Source: Eubacteriaceae bacterium Marseille-Q4139
GTDB taxonomy: Bacteria > Bacillota > Clostridia > Lachnospirales > Lachnospiraceae
NCBI GenBank assembly: GCA_018223415.1
Contig: JAGTTQ010000001.1
Location: 1,068,365 to 1,132,364 of the forward strand
Direction of reading: 5' to 3'
Length of the DNA stretch: 64,000 nt
The notes beneath the pieces were generated by a model, which saw only the letters and a program-made list of their open reading frames with translations, did not search any database and was not told where the DNA came from. This document shows positions 43,292 to 51,018 of the stretch, piece after piece. Numbering within the stretch: position 1 is the stretch's first letter; each line of letters starts with the position of its first letter. Both the position numbers and the translations under genes were made by a program.

Positions 43292-43522
43292 TCAAGCTCG
43301 GACACTTCGCAGCTTGCGGTATGTAGCGCTTTTTTCCACTGGCTTTGCACGATGGGTGCATTTTGCGATATACTCCTGAAGGCCAGCATCTGTAAAGTAC
43401 ACGCAACCATTTTGCACATACTGAACATAGGAAATTAGCCCACTGTTTCGAGCTGCATCCAAAGTGGCAATGCTAATCCCCAGTAATTTGGCAGCCTCTT
43501 TCCGCGAAATCAATTTTTCCAT
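43292..43522 (-). CDS. Excisionase-like helix-turn-helix protein
   Basis: A 76-residue basic DNA-binding protein with a MerR/Xis-type helix-turn-helix (LISRKEAAKLLGISIATLDAARNSGLISY) and a basic tail. AAAGGGGG lies upstream of the ATG. Its position just before two integrase genes is that of an excisionase, which steers recombination toward excision. Similar proteins precede int in Tn916-like and Tn1549-like elements. Confidence 0.8.
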   Translation of the reverse strand: MEKLISRKEAAKLLGISIATLDAARNSGLISYVQYVQNGCVYFTDAGLQEYIAKCTHRAKPVEKSATYRKLRSVRA

Positions 43523-44031
43523 AGGTGGTCCCCCTTTCTGTCAAAGATGTGGTTGTTGCTTTCAAAATCACATGAATGCGCTGGCAACCGAAGCTGCCAG
43601 CGCATGGTATCTGACTTTGAAAAATTTACTCGCCACATTTGCCACGCACCCCTGGCGATGGGGACATTCCGGTCTCCGCTGGCGCGGCTGTCATAACTCC
43701 ACAGCGTCGTTTTACTCGTGCGCCGCAGAGTTCCCCCCAAGTCTTTAGGAGGCCGTGAGGAAGTATCTTTAACCCCTATGCAGTCATCGCGCCCTGAAAT
43801 GCCACTTTCGGGTATCAGGCTGACGTGGATCGCTCGGAACAGTCCTATTCATCACCTCCTGGGGCTGTCCATCTTCGCGGCGTGCCTGATTCGCTCGTAC
43901 ATAGGTTATGTACCGGAAATGCCGTCTATGAAATTGTCAAGCTCCACATTGGGAGAATGTTCTTCCCTCAATGGGTAGGCACTGATACGCTTCATTTGTT
44001 AAGTGTTATTCAAAAATTTTTTTATTTTTTT
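43523..44031 (-). other. Region between excisionase and lnu(C) transposon, only short open frames
   Basis: No recognisable full-size gene. On the minus strand there is a chain of short coupled frames: 29 codons (43995-43906), then a 16-codon frame beginning MYERIRHAAK, and a 21-codon frame starting at an AGGAGGTGATG site near 43850. A 76-codon frame (43740-43510) overlaps the excisionase start. Any of these could be leader peptides coupling the sigma-like gene to excision functions. Confidence 0.4.
43906..43995 (-). CDS. Possible small protein, 29 residues
   Basis: A small frame reading MKRISAYPLREEHSPNVELD and ending shortly after in GISGT. It begins four bases after the original stop of the sigma-like gene, so before the transposon insertion it could have been translated by coupling. 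There is no Shine-Dalgarno site of its own. Included as a low-confidence candidate because of its position and acidic, protein-like composition. Confidence 0.25.
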   Translation of the reverse strand: MKRISAYPLREEHSPNVELDNFIDGISGT

Positions 44032-44112
44032 GGCTATGTCACAACAAACAGTTGATAAATAGCCATTTTTATAGGGGAGTATCAGAACTCCCCTATAAAC
44101 TGTTATTTGCAG

Positions 44113-44607
44113 TTATCTATACTCATTTGGAATTTCGATATGAAGTGTCTCACACAATAACTTCACATCATGTGCATCATTTTCATCAAACTCGTATCCC
44201 AGATGGAACATTACTTGACTATATGGTTCAATACAGGAAACCTCTATTTCCTCAATTCTTCCTTTACCCGAAAAAGTTTCTACCGGAAAACAATCCCCAT
44301 CATAAAGAATTTCACCTTCGTCCGTATATTCAAAACAATGCAAATCAATAATTCTGTTTTTCAAATCTTCCCATACAGTATGGTTCAATGTTGTATATTC
44401 CATCTTAATCTCATAAAAGCCATTAGCTTTCATTATTTCTATAAAGTTCTGATAATCGTTCTTTTCTACAAAAATGTCAATATCATTATGGGCTCTTGAC
44501 TGATATCCAAGAAGAGCATCTACACCCCAGCCACCATCAAGAAAGACTTTAATCTCCGCATCTATTGCAAATTGAAGAATCTGTTTTACATCTGTTATAT
44601 TGACCAT
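44113..44607 (-). CDS. lnu(C): Lincosamide nucleotidyltransferase Lnu(C)
   Basis: A 164-residue nucleotidyltransferase that adenylylates lincomycin and clindamycin. FLDGGWGVDALLGYQSRAH followed by DIDIFVEK gives the G-G-W and D-x-D nucleotidyltransferase motifs, and the rest (FYEIKMEYTTLNHTVWEDLK, FDENDAHDVKLL) agrees with Lnu(C) as remembered, with the same length. The start is ATG 44607. It is the passenger gene of the transposon, 23 bp downstream of the transposase stop. Some substitutions near the N-terminus (KQILQFAIDAEIKV) may make it a variant. Confidence 0.93.
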   Translation of the reverse strand: MVNITDVKQILQFAIDAEIKVFLDGGWGVDALLGYQSRAHNDIDIFVEKNDYQNFIEIMKANGFYEIKMEYTTLNHTVWEDLKNRIIDLHCFEYTDEGEILYDGDCFPVETFSGKGRIEEIEVSCIEPYSQVMFHLGYEFDENDAHDVKLLCETLHIEIPNEYR

Positions 44608-44630
44608 CTTATCATCTCCACAAATTCTAA

Positions 44631-45668
44631 TTAGGCGACCAGAGGAACTGCTGGTCTGTTTGATAAATCTCTGCATTTAGCAGTTTTCAATGTTGCCAAA
44701 ACGAAAGTTAAGAAGATGTTCCTTTTCTCCATGTCGCTTTCTTTGGCGTAATTTACAAGGTTATTCCACACAAGATAGTTGTTCAGATACTTGGTAGAAA
44801 CACCGTTAAAGCCACGCATAAACCTCTTTAGCTGGCTATGGTAGCTATTGATATGTTGGATATTATAAATGCCTTTCTTGGCTTTGCCAGTCTTTAACTG
44901 CACAAGGTCAATGCTATTGGCATTTGTAAATCTCACATAGGAGTTCATCTTGTCCGTAACAAGAGTGGAATTGGTCTTAATCCTACCATCATAAATATGA
45001 TGTAAATCTCTTGTAGAAACTCTACCAGTATTCGTAATCTTGGAGATAGACAAGCCATTCCTATTAACCGCACAAGGAACACATACCTTTTCTTGGGACA
45101 AGCCTCTGATATGTGTAGAATGACCACGCTTATGAGCCTTGCGTGGCATAGCAAATGTCTTACTCTTGCTATGATTGCCCTTGTACGAGATGGCGAAAAA
45201 AGTTTCGTCAGCCTCAATAATGCCGTCAAGGGTAACATCGTCTGCCATATTCTGAAGTGCATCCAAAATCTTGTGTCTCCAAAGGAATGCGGTGTTTCTG
45301 TGAATCCCACAAGCAACAGCAGTCTTACGAATGGATAAGCCATTCATCATACAATCAATGTACTGCTCCCACACGGACAAGTCTTTTCTTGTACCAGACA
45401 CAATGGAGTTCGTAGCAATCACGAAGGACTTGCCACAATCCTTACATACATATCGCTGTGTGCCATCTTTACGATGACCATTGCGAACCACATGGATACA
45501 GCCACAAAGAGGGCATACACGACCATTTGCAAAGCGTTCCTTTGCTACGAAATCTTCAATATTCAAAGACTTTACAAAGGCAGGACTTAAAAGCATTGTT
45601 TTAAGGCTTTCCTGCTCTGCGACAGTCAACTTACCGATAATATCTAATGCGTCTTTGATAGTAGGCAT
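44631..45668 (-). CDS. IS1595-family transposase
   Basis: A 345-residue DDE transposase. The N-terminal zinc ribbon (CPLCGC, then CKDCGKSF) is followed by a helix-turn-helix (LSIRKTAVACGIHRNTAFLWRH) and the IS1595 catalytic domain with GIIEADETFF, LVTDKMNSY and HINSYHSQLKRFMRGFNGVSTKYL. The ATG at 45668 has AAGGAGG nine bases upstream; a TTG two codons earlier is less likely. It mobilises the lnu(C) unit. Confidence 0.93.
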   Translation of the reverse strand: MPTIKDALDIIGKLTVAEQESLKTMLLSPAFVKSLNIEDFVAKERFANGRVCPLCGCIHVVRNGHRKDGTQRYVCKDCGKSFVIATNSIVSGTRKDLSVWEQYIDCMMNGLSIRKTAVACGIHRNTAFLWRHKILDALQNMADDVTLDGIIEADETFFAISYKGNHSKSKTFAMPRKAHKRGHSTHIRGLSQEKVCVPCAVNRNGLSISKITNTGRVSTRDLHHIYDGRIKTNSTLVTDKMNSYVRFTNANSIDLVQLKTGKAKKGIYNIQHINSYHSQLKRFMRGFNGVSTKYLNNYLVWNNLVNYAKESDMEKRNIFLTFVLATLKTAKCRDLSNRPAVPLVA

Positions 45669-45725
45669 ATCCAATTACCTCCTTCGGTGGTACTGTTTCT
45701 TACTATTATTATACGCTATTTCTCG

Positions 45726-46202
45726 TCAAAAATCAACCATTTGTTGTGACAGAGCCATTTTTTTAAATCTTTGTGCAACAGCACTTCTGGAACAATGCCA
45801 AAGACGTGCTACATCAATTTGACGATAACCATCCACAAAAAGTAATGTCAATAGCTCCAAATCTTTCTTCGACAGCTTCTTCAATCTCAACAGTAGTTGT
45901 TCGTTTTCCACCGAAGCCAACCATCCATATCGCGTTTGATCAATCTTATCAACATCCCATTGATAAGATAACGATGCAAACTTTCGGAACAGCTGTGATT
46001 GACCACATACTTCATCATATTGTTCACAAGGTATTGGTTGCGTATGGTTTTGAAAAACCCTTTGACTGCAAAACCATGCCCAGTCATATTCTTTCATGGC
46101 AGCAATCTGTTCTTCGCTCATCCCTGCATCACAATACTCAACTTCTAAACGCTTCCATCTACTATCAAACTTCTTTTTCTCATATCCATAATTAAATCCC
46201 AT
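45726..46202 (-). CDS. Sigma-70-like regulator, C-terminus replaced by transposon end
   Basis: A 158-residue protein with a C-terminal sigma region 4-like helix-turn-helix (LSKKDLELLTLLFVDGYRQIDVARLWHCSRSAVAQRFKK), as found in Tn916/Tn1549-type elements. The lnu(C) transposon inserted after RFKK, and its inverted repeat now supplies the last ten residues, MALSQQMVDF. Removing the transposon and one 8-bp repeat restores a frame ending IKKFLNNT at a TAA at 43999-44001. AGGAGG lies six bases before the ATG. It may still work, since only the extreme tail is changed. Confidence 0.82.
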   Translation of the reverse strand: MGFNYGYEKKKFDSRWKRLEVEYCDAGMSEEQIAAMKEYDWAWFCSQRVFQNHTQPIPCEQYDEVCGQSQLFRKFASLSYQWDVDKIDQTRYGWLASVENEQLLLRLKKLSKKDLELLTLLFVDGYRQIDVARLWHCSRSAVAQRFKKMALSQQMVDF

Positions 46203-46305
46203 TATTAACCTCCTGTAGATTCAATTTGCAAAATTCACCATGCAAACTAAAATCAGGAGGAGATCGACAACGAGAATCTCTGGGTTGTTTTCCATCCCCA
46301 GAAAC

Positions 46306-46344
46306 AAAAATGCCAGCTGATCTTAAGGACCAACTGGCATTTTT
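46306..46344 (-). terminator. Terminator of the bcr operon
   Basis: AAAAATGCCAG (46306-46316) pairs with CTGGCATTTTT (46334-46344). On the minus strand the stem is followed by TTTTTG, 25 bp past the bcrD stop. Confidence 0.8.
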
Positions 46345-46369
46345 ATTCGCGCACAAAGAAAACGCATTA

Positions 46370-47197
46370 TTAAGATTTTATAAGTACAACAAGTATACCA
46401 AGCACAATTCGATACCAACCAAACACCTTAAAATCATGTTTTTTGATAAAGTTCATTAGGAATTTAATTACTAAGACAGATACCGCAAATGCCACAGCCA
46501 TACCGAGAACAAGAGCGAGCAGTTCTGCACTTGTAAATTCAAACCCGAATTTTAACAGCTTAAAAGCACTTGCTCCAAGCATAGTAGGTACTGCGAGGAA
46601 AAAAGTAAACTCTGCTGCTGCCACTCGTGAAACTCCTATGAGTAAAGCACCTATAATCGTTGCTCCCGACCGTGATGTGCCGGGTATAAGTGATAACACT
46701 TGAAATGCCCCTATCAAGATTGCTGTTTTATAGCTGATGTCAGAAAGTGCCATAGTAGTAGGAGTACGCTTTTTATTCCAATTTTCTATGAGAATGAATA
46801 ACAAACCATAAAAGATTAACATGATTGAAATCACAATGGGGGTTTGGAGGTAAGCATCCAAATAATCATCAAATAGAATCCCCATAATAGCTGACGGTAC
46901 ACAAGCTACCGCAACCTTGAACCACAACGAGAAAGTATCCTTTTTAACAATTGACTGTGCTTTGTTCTTAAATTGAAAGGGAAACATCTTGTTCCAAAAC
47001 ATTACAACCACTGCGAGTATAGCTCCAAGTTGAATAACAACAAAAAACATTTCTTTAAATGCTTCGCTCATATTAAGTGTGATAAATTCGTCCACAAGAA
47101 TCATATGTCCTGTGCTGCTGATAGGTAGCCACTCAGTAATACCCTCAACAATTCCAAGAAAAATAACTTTTAAAATTTCTATAAAATCAAGTACCAT
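46370..47197 (-). CDS. bcrD: Undecaprenyl-diphosphate phosphatase (BcrD/UppP)
   Basis: A 275-residue membrane phosphatase of the UppP/BacA family that dephosphorylates C55-PP, the target of bacitracin. The catalytic signature [20 protein letters not shown] and the second motif [12 protein letters not shown] are intact, with about eight membrane helices. AAAGGAGG precedes the ATG, which overlaps the bcrB stop (TAATG). It is the third gene of the bacitracin-resistance operon, named bcrD in the enterococcal and clostridial bcrABDR systems. Confidence 0.92.
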   Translation of the reverse strand: MVLDFIEILKVIFLGIVEGITEWLPISSTGHMILVDEFITLNMSEAFKEMFFVVIQLGAILAVVVMFWNKMFPFQFKNKAQSIVKKDTFSLWFKVAVACVPSAIMGILFDDYLDAYLQTPIVISIMLIFYGLLFILIENWNKKRTPTTMALSDISYKTAILIGAFQVLSLIPGTSRSGATIIGALLIGVSRVAAAEFTFFLAVPTMLGASAFKLLKFGFEFTSAELLALVLGMAVAFAVSVLVIKFLMNFIKKHDFKVFGWYRIVLGILVVLIKS

Positions 47198-47946
47198 TAT
47201 TTCAAATCCTCCTTTTTAAAATGATGAAAGGTCATAAGAAAACCAACTGCTGATACAAGAATAATAATAGATACAGACAGCAGTGTAGGATAGCCGGTAC
47301 TCTGAAGTTTACCCTGCACCAAGAAATAGGTGGCTGTCCACGGATACAACGCTCCCCATTCTTGATTTGAAAGTGCGGCACTTCCCATGACAATCACGGC
47401 AGAGCCAATCATCGGGGCGACAAATCCTTTTGTTTTCATAGCAACAAACACAAAAGGAGAAACTGTTAAAAACATCAGGATACTGCCAAACAAAAACTTG
47501 GGGAGCCATACTATTGCCACTAGTAAGCTATATCCCTCCAATGTAAAGACAGCGTCATATAGCCCACAAACGATAAATATACCTGCCCATGTTACAAGGG
47601 TTAGCATAACAATCCAAAGAAGCAGGGTGCAAAATTTTCCAATTAATAGTTTTGTCCTTGAAATGGGTATGGGCAATATGGTTTTGAGGGTGCTTTCTGT
47701 GTACTCTCTGCTAAACAAGTAAGCTGCAATTGCCACATATATCATAATGTTTACCAGCAGCATGATATACAGTACACTGTCGCTGTATATGTCAGACAAG
47801 GTAAAGATAATCTCCGGCTTATCAAAATGTGTTTGCAAGGCTTCTATTAACATCAAAAGTGGGGTAGATAATACCCCTGCCACACTAATTAGCACCATTT
47901 TTGAACGCTTTAGTTTTAATAATTCACAAGAAATAAGATTAAGCAA
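47197..47946 (-). CDS. bcrB: Bacitracin ABC transporter permease (BcrB-like)
   Basis: A 249-residue ABC-2 type permease with six membrane segments, the [12 protein letters not shown] cytoplasmic start and [28 protein letters not shown] coupling region. The start is best placed at TTG 47946, eight bases after GGAGG and overlapping the end of bcrA; a TTG five codons earlier lies before that site. It forms the membrane part of the exporter or protective transporter with BcrA. Confidence 0.9.
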   Translation of the reverse strand: MLNLISCELLKLKRSKMVLISVAGVLSTPLLMLIEALQTHFDKPEIIFTLSDIYSDSVLYIMLLVNIMIYVAIAAYLFSREYTESTLKTILPIPISRTKLLIGKFCTLLLWIVMLTLVTWAGIFIVCGLYDAVFTLEGYSLLVAIVWLPKFLFGSILMFLTVSPFVFVAMKTKGFVAPMIGSAVIVMGSAALSNQEWGALYPWTATYFLVQGKLQSTGYPTLLSVSIIILVSAVGFLMTFHHFKKEDLK

Positions 47947-48856
47947 TACCGCCACCTCCAATCAGTTTAGAAAAGTAGTCCTCTAAGTTTTCCTCACTAT
48001 CATTTATCCTTGTCACGAGCAGTCCATTTCGTGCAAATTCTCGATTGATTTCTCCAACACTTTGGCTAAAGTCATAAATTCTCACCGTACCGTCCTGCAC
48101 TGTAAAATCCGTCATGTGGTAGTGGTTTTCTAAAATCTTTCCGGCTATCTCACTGTCAGATAAATCAAATTGAATGTATTTTCGATTCCTTTTGTGAAGC
48201 TCGGATATATTCACTTCCTCTACTAAATGCCCCTCGTGCATAACGCCGATAATATCTGCTATCTGTTCAATCTCGCTTAAAACATGGCTTGAGATAAAAA
48301 TGGTAATGCCATGATTGTGACTAAGTTCAGATAAAAATGAGCGTATTTCAACTATTCCAATGGGGTCAAGTCCGTTAATCGGTTCGTCAAGTATTAAAAG
48401 CTCCGGCTCGTGCATAATGGCGGCGGCAATACCAAGCCGTTGCTTCATTCCGAGGGAATAATCGGAAAAGACTTTTCTTTTCTCCTTATGCAGCCCCACA
48501 ACTTCAAGAGCTTTTTCTACTCCACTTTTAGATACTCCCCCTCGCAGTTTAGCGAGAATTTGCAAATTCTCATACCCTGTTAAATTACTGTAAAATCCCG
48601 GTGTTTCGATAATAGAGCCTACTTTGCTATAAAGGGTATGGATATTTTCCTTATAGTTTGTGCCAAACAAGCGTACCGTTCCCTCCGTTGGGAAAGCAAG
48701 CTGCAACATCATTTTCATTGCTGTGGTTTTGCCTGCTCCGTTTCTGCCGAGCAAACCATAAATTTTGCCCTTTGGCACATGAAGATTTACCTTATCGACA
48801 ACGGTGGCTGTTCCGTATCGCTTCGTAAGATTTTCTGTTTCAATGATATAATCCAT
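47939..48856 (-). CDS. bcrA: Bacitracin ABC transporter ATPase (BcrA-like)
   Basis: A 305-residue ATPase. Walker [10 protein letters not shown], signature [15 protein letters not shown], Walker [15 protein letters not shown]-loop [13 protein letters not shown], and a C-terminal extension (about residues 215-305) common in BcrA-type proteins. The ATG at 48856 has AAAGGAG seven bases upstream. With BcrB it makes the bacitracin resistance transporter. Transcription is expected from the BcrR-dependent promoter at 48911-49007. Confidence 0.92.
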   Translation of the reverse strand: MDYIIETENLTKRYGTATVVDKVNLHVPKGKIYGLLGRNGAGKTTAMKMMLQLAFPTEGTVRLFGTNYKENIHTLYSKVGSIIETPGFYSNLTGYENLQILAKLRGGVSKSGVEKALEVVGLHKEKRKVFSDYSLGMKQRLGIAAAIMHEPELLILDEPINGLDPIGIVEIRSFLSELSHNHGITIFISSHVLSEIEQIADIIGVMHEGHLVEEVNISELHKRNRKYIQFDLSDSEIAGKILENHYHMTDFTVQDGTVRIYDFSQSVGEINREFARNGLLVTRINDSEENLEDYFSKLIGGGGIA

Positions 48857-48910
48857 ATTTGATTCTCCTTTCCGTGGGTTGCTGTTCTTGTTTTCGCTGA
48901 CCACAATCTT

Positions 48911-49007
48911 ATTATCCACGAGTATTGCATAGAAGCCAAGAAATCTACCGTCACAATGCCGACACAATAGATGTCAGCACGAAAAAAGCTCCGACACTTA
49001 TCGTGTC
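48911..49007 (-). promoter_or_regulatory. bcrA promoter with two BcrR operator repeats and the bcrR terminator
   Basis: Two GACA-N7-TGTC repeats, the motif described for BcrR binding, lie at 48961-48975 and 48993-49007. A TTGGCT (48939-48934), 17 bp, GATAAT (48916-48911) promoter follows. The second repeat is also the core of a hairpin (GCTCTGACAC / GTGTCGGAGC) ending in TTTTTT on the minus strand, so one sequence seems to serve as operator and as bcrR terminator. Confidence 0.85.
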
Positions 49008-49036
49008 AGAGCCTATTTTAAAGGGTTTATGGCATT

Positions 49037-49651
49037 TTACTTTGTTTGGGTTTGCTTTATCCAGACAAATATTTTAGCAACAAATAGCAGAAACATAAGG
49101 GCGGTTACATAGGGTTGTCTTGCCGCAGCGAAGAAGCAGATAAAAAGCGTACTCAGCACGAGAGAGCATTTTGTGATTATGTTGCTCCATGATTCCTTTT
49201 CAAAACAAACACACATCAGTTTCGCTATCCCAAGTGCAATCAAAACAATAAAAACAATCCAATAGATTGCAAGATATATTGGGGTAGTGTCTGTAAATGA
49301 AAGTAGATTGACAGAATAAATATATCCGTCAACAAGGTTACCATACAACGGCAAAAGTATAAAAGTAACCGCCATCATATCTAATATTCCATAAATGAAA
49401 CTGTAAATTTTTTTCAAGTTGGAACGATTTTCAGTTTCGGCAAGTGTAATCAGTTCTTCGCCCGATAGCAGTTCATCTATGGTCACAGAAAAGAATTTAG
49501 AAATACACTTGAGCGACTCAATGTTAGGGTAACCCTTGCCGCTTTCCCATTTTGAAATGGCTGTTCTTGATACATATAATTGCTCCGCAAGTTGTTCCTG
49601 CGTTAAGTTCTTTCCAGTCCTAAGCTGTTGTAGCTTTTCATTAAATTCCAT
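49037..49651 (-). CDS. bcrR: Membrane-bound bacitracin sensor-regulator (BcrR-like)
   Basis: A 204-residue one-component regulator. An XRE helix-turn-helix (LTQEQLAEQLYVSRTAISKWESGKGYPNIESLK) at residues 15-50 is joined to four membrane helices (about 85-200), the layout and length of BcrR, which senses bacitracin in the membrane and activates bcrA. It overlaps the preceding small DNA-binding gene by 11 bp. The GACA-N7-TGTC sites downstream are its expected targets. Confidence 0.92.
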   Translation of the reverse strand: MEFNEKLQQLRTGKNLTQEQLAEQLYVSRTAISKWESGKGYPNIESLKCISKFFSVTIDELLSGEELITLAETENRSNLKKIYSFIYGILDMMAVTFILLPLYGNLVDGYIYSVNLLSFTDTTPIYLAIYWIVFIVLIALGIAKLMCVCFEKESWSNIITKCSLVLSTLFICFFAAARQPYVTALMFLLFVAKIFVWIKQTQTK

Positions 49652-49838
49652 GATTCTCCTCCTGTTTGTTCCTTGTTTTCATACGTCCATCAACGGGTTT
49701 TTCTGCATCTTTTGGTATCATCCATGCACGACCAAATTTTTCAGTTCCGTCAATGCGATTTTCCTCACATAATTTTTGTATCCGTCTTTCCGATATGCCC
49801 CATTTTTCAGAAGCGGCTTTCACAGAAATGTAATTCAT
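49641..49838 (-). CDS. Small helix-turn-helix DNA-binding protein
   Basis: A 65-residue protein consisting of an excisionase/MerR-like helix-turn-helix (ISVKAASEKWGISERRIQKLCEENRIDGTEKFGRAWMIPKDAEKP). AAAGGA lies upstream of the ATG at 49838, which is chosen since the longer open frame has no ribosome site and is AT-rich. It overlaps bcrR and is probably co-transcribed, perhaps tuning the module or the element. Confidence 0.8.
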   Translation of the reverse strand: MNYISVKAASEKWGISERRIQKLCEENRIDGTEKFGRAWMIPKDAEKPVDGRMKTRNKQEENHGI

Positions 49839-50003
49839 AATATCAACTTCCTTTCGCAAAGAGTATATAATTATTATATACGGAATGACGAATAATAGCA
49901 AGTTTCTCTCCACTAATACGAAATTATACACTACTAAACATAAAATCATACTTCGTTCAAATATCATCACCCGAAATGTACAATGATATAGGATGATATT
50001 AAA

Positions 50004-50357
50004 ATGTACCAAGATGAAAGAAAACTTGATTTTAAGCCGTTAGGTATAGCGATAAAAAAAGCTCGGGAAGCAAAAGGGTGGACACAGGAATATCTTGCCC
50101 AACTGGTAGACCTTACGCCACGCTCTATTATGTATATAGAGAACAGGGGGCAGCACCCAAGGCTTAACAAATTTTATCTCATTACTACCTTGCTTGACAT
50201 CTCTGTAGACCAGTTCTTTTTTCCATGCAATGAAGATGGCGACAACAATCGCCGCAAACAAGTTGATGTACTGTTGAATGATATGGAAGAAAAGGAGCTT
50301 ATCGTGATGGAAGCTACGGCTCAAGGCTTGAAAAAGGCAAGAGAAACTGCGGAATAA
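50004..50357 (+). CDS. XRE-family transcriptional regulator
   Basis: A 117-residue regulator with an N-terminal XRE helix-turn-helix (LGIAIKKAREAKGWTQEYLAQLVDLTPRSIMYIENRGQHPRLNKFYLI) and a charged helical tail. It is divergent from the bcrR-side genes, with a 165-bp AT-rich gap between them that must hold both promoters. Such proteins repress excision or transfer genes in Tn916/Tn1549-type elements. The opposite strand carries only a shadow frame. Confidence 0.88.
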   Translation: MYQDERKLDFKPLGIAIKKAREAKGWTQEYLAQLVDLTPRSIMYIENRGQHPRLNKFYLITTLLDISVDQFFFPCNEDGDNNRRKQVDVLLNDMEEKELIVMEATAQGLKKARETAE

Positions 50358-50390
50358 TTAACGCTGTTTTCGTAAGCCAAGCCAACTGAA

Positions 50391-50425
50391 AAAAGTGCGA
50401 CACCTACACAGGCTATCGCACTTTT
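50391..50425. terminator. Bidirectional terminator
   Basis: AAAAGTGCGA (50391-50400) pairs with TCGCACTTTT (50416-50425), between the convergent XRE gene and the 98-residue gene, with T or A runs on both sides. Confidence 0.8.
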
Positions 50426-50437
50426 TAGGTTATTTTT

Positions 50438-50734
50438 TTATTCTCCACACAAATCATAAAGCTGTTCACATCGGTTTTGAATATCTAAGATTTCTGTTTC
50501 GGTTAAACTCCTGCGGTTATGAGTAAGTTGTTGCTCTAAAAAATCACGATAGCCATCAAGTAAGGCATCCCGTAAAAGCTCGGGGGCTTTGCAATGTTCC
50601 ACACCAAACCATTGCTCATCTTTTTCATCCCAAATCATAACGGTGTATCCTCGCTTAGTGTTCACCACCTCCAAAACACTATCTTTATTTAGGTAATCGT
50701 TGAATACTTCTAAAACCTTTTCAAAGGTCATCAT
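50438..50734 (-). CDS. Conserved element protein, paralogue of 55539-55844
   Basis: A 98-residue acidic, soluble protein with no known domain that I recognise. The order TFEKVLEVFNDYLNKDS, GYTVMIWD, APELLRDALLDGYRDFLEQQ and EILDIQNRCEQLYDLCGE parallels the 101-residue protein at 55539-55844, so the element carries two copies of one small family. Such proteins are common in Lachnospiraceae ICEs. The following gap (50735-51018) holds no gene, only a CGCAGAAT/ATTCTGCG hairpin near 50963-50981. Confidence 0.75.
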   Translation of the reverse strand: MMTFEKVLEVFNDYLNKDSVLEVVNTKRGYTVMIWDEKDEQWFGVEHCKAPELLRDALLDGYRDFLEQQLTHNRRSLTETEILDIQNRCEQLYDLCGE

Positions 50735-51018
50735 TTTATCAGCCCTTTCATATTTTAGGTGCTTATATGTAAGTAGTTTATATACTTATTACGACTATGA
50801 TAATAAAAGTAAATCATCGTGTAAAGGATACGGATATTGTTTGCGAACAAAAGTGGCAAGCAATGCCGGTGTTAATACACTCGGCCCACAGAGGGAAAAA
50901 TCCTGACGTGATTTCCCCCTCTGCTTTGCTTGTTGAGGGCAGCGCCCCCAAGCCCCTTTGAACGCAGAATTTCATTCTGCGGCTACGCGTCCGATGGACG
51001 CTTATGACCATGACCGGC

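Larger units (their letters stand above)
44032..45756. mobile_element. MTnSag1-like IS1595-family transposon carrying lnu(C)
   Basis: A 1725-bp unit with terminal inverted repeats GGCTaTGTCACAACAAA at 44032 and GGCTcTGTCACAACAAA (complement) ending at 45756. It is flanked by a perfect 8-bp direct repeat, ATTTTTTT (44024-44031 and 45757-45764), the duplication length expected for IS1595 transposition. Inside are an IS1595-type transposase and lnu(C). The structure and size match MTnSag1, described from Streptococcus agalactiae. Confidence 0.93.

Noticed and set aside
45093..45343. Extra genes inside the IS1595 transposase region
   Set aside because: Overlapping frames on both strands are shadows of the transposase; the element needs only tnp and lnu(C).
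50735..51018. Transfer origin next to the relaxase
   Set aside because: Only a short hairpin was visible and the gap is downstream of the relaxase gene. There is no nick-site motif that I can recognise.
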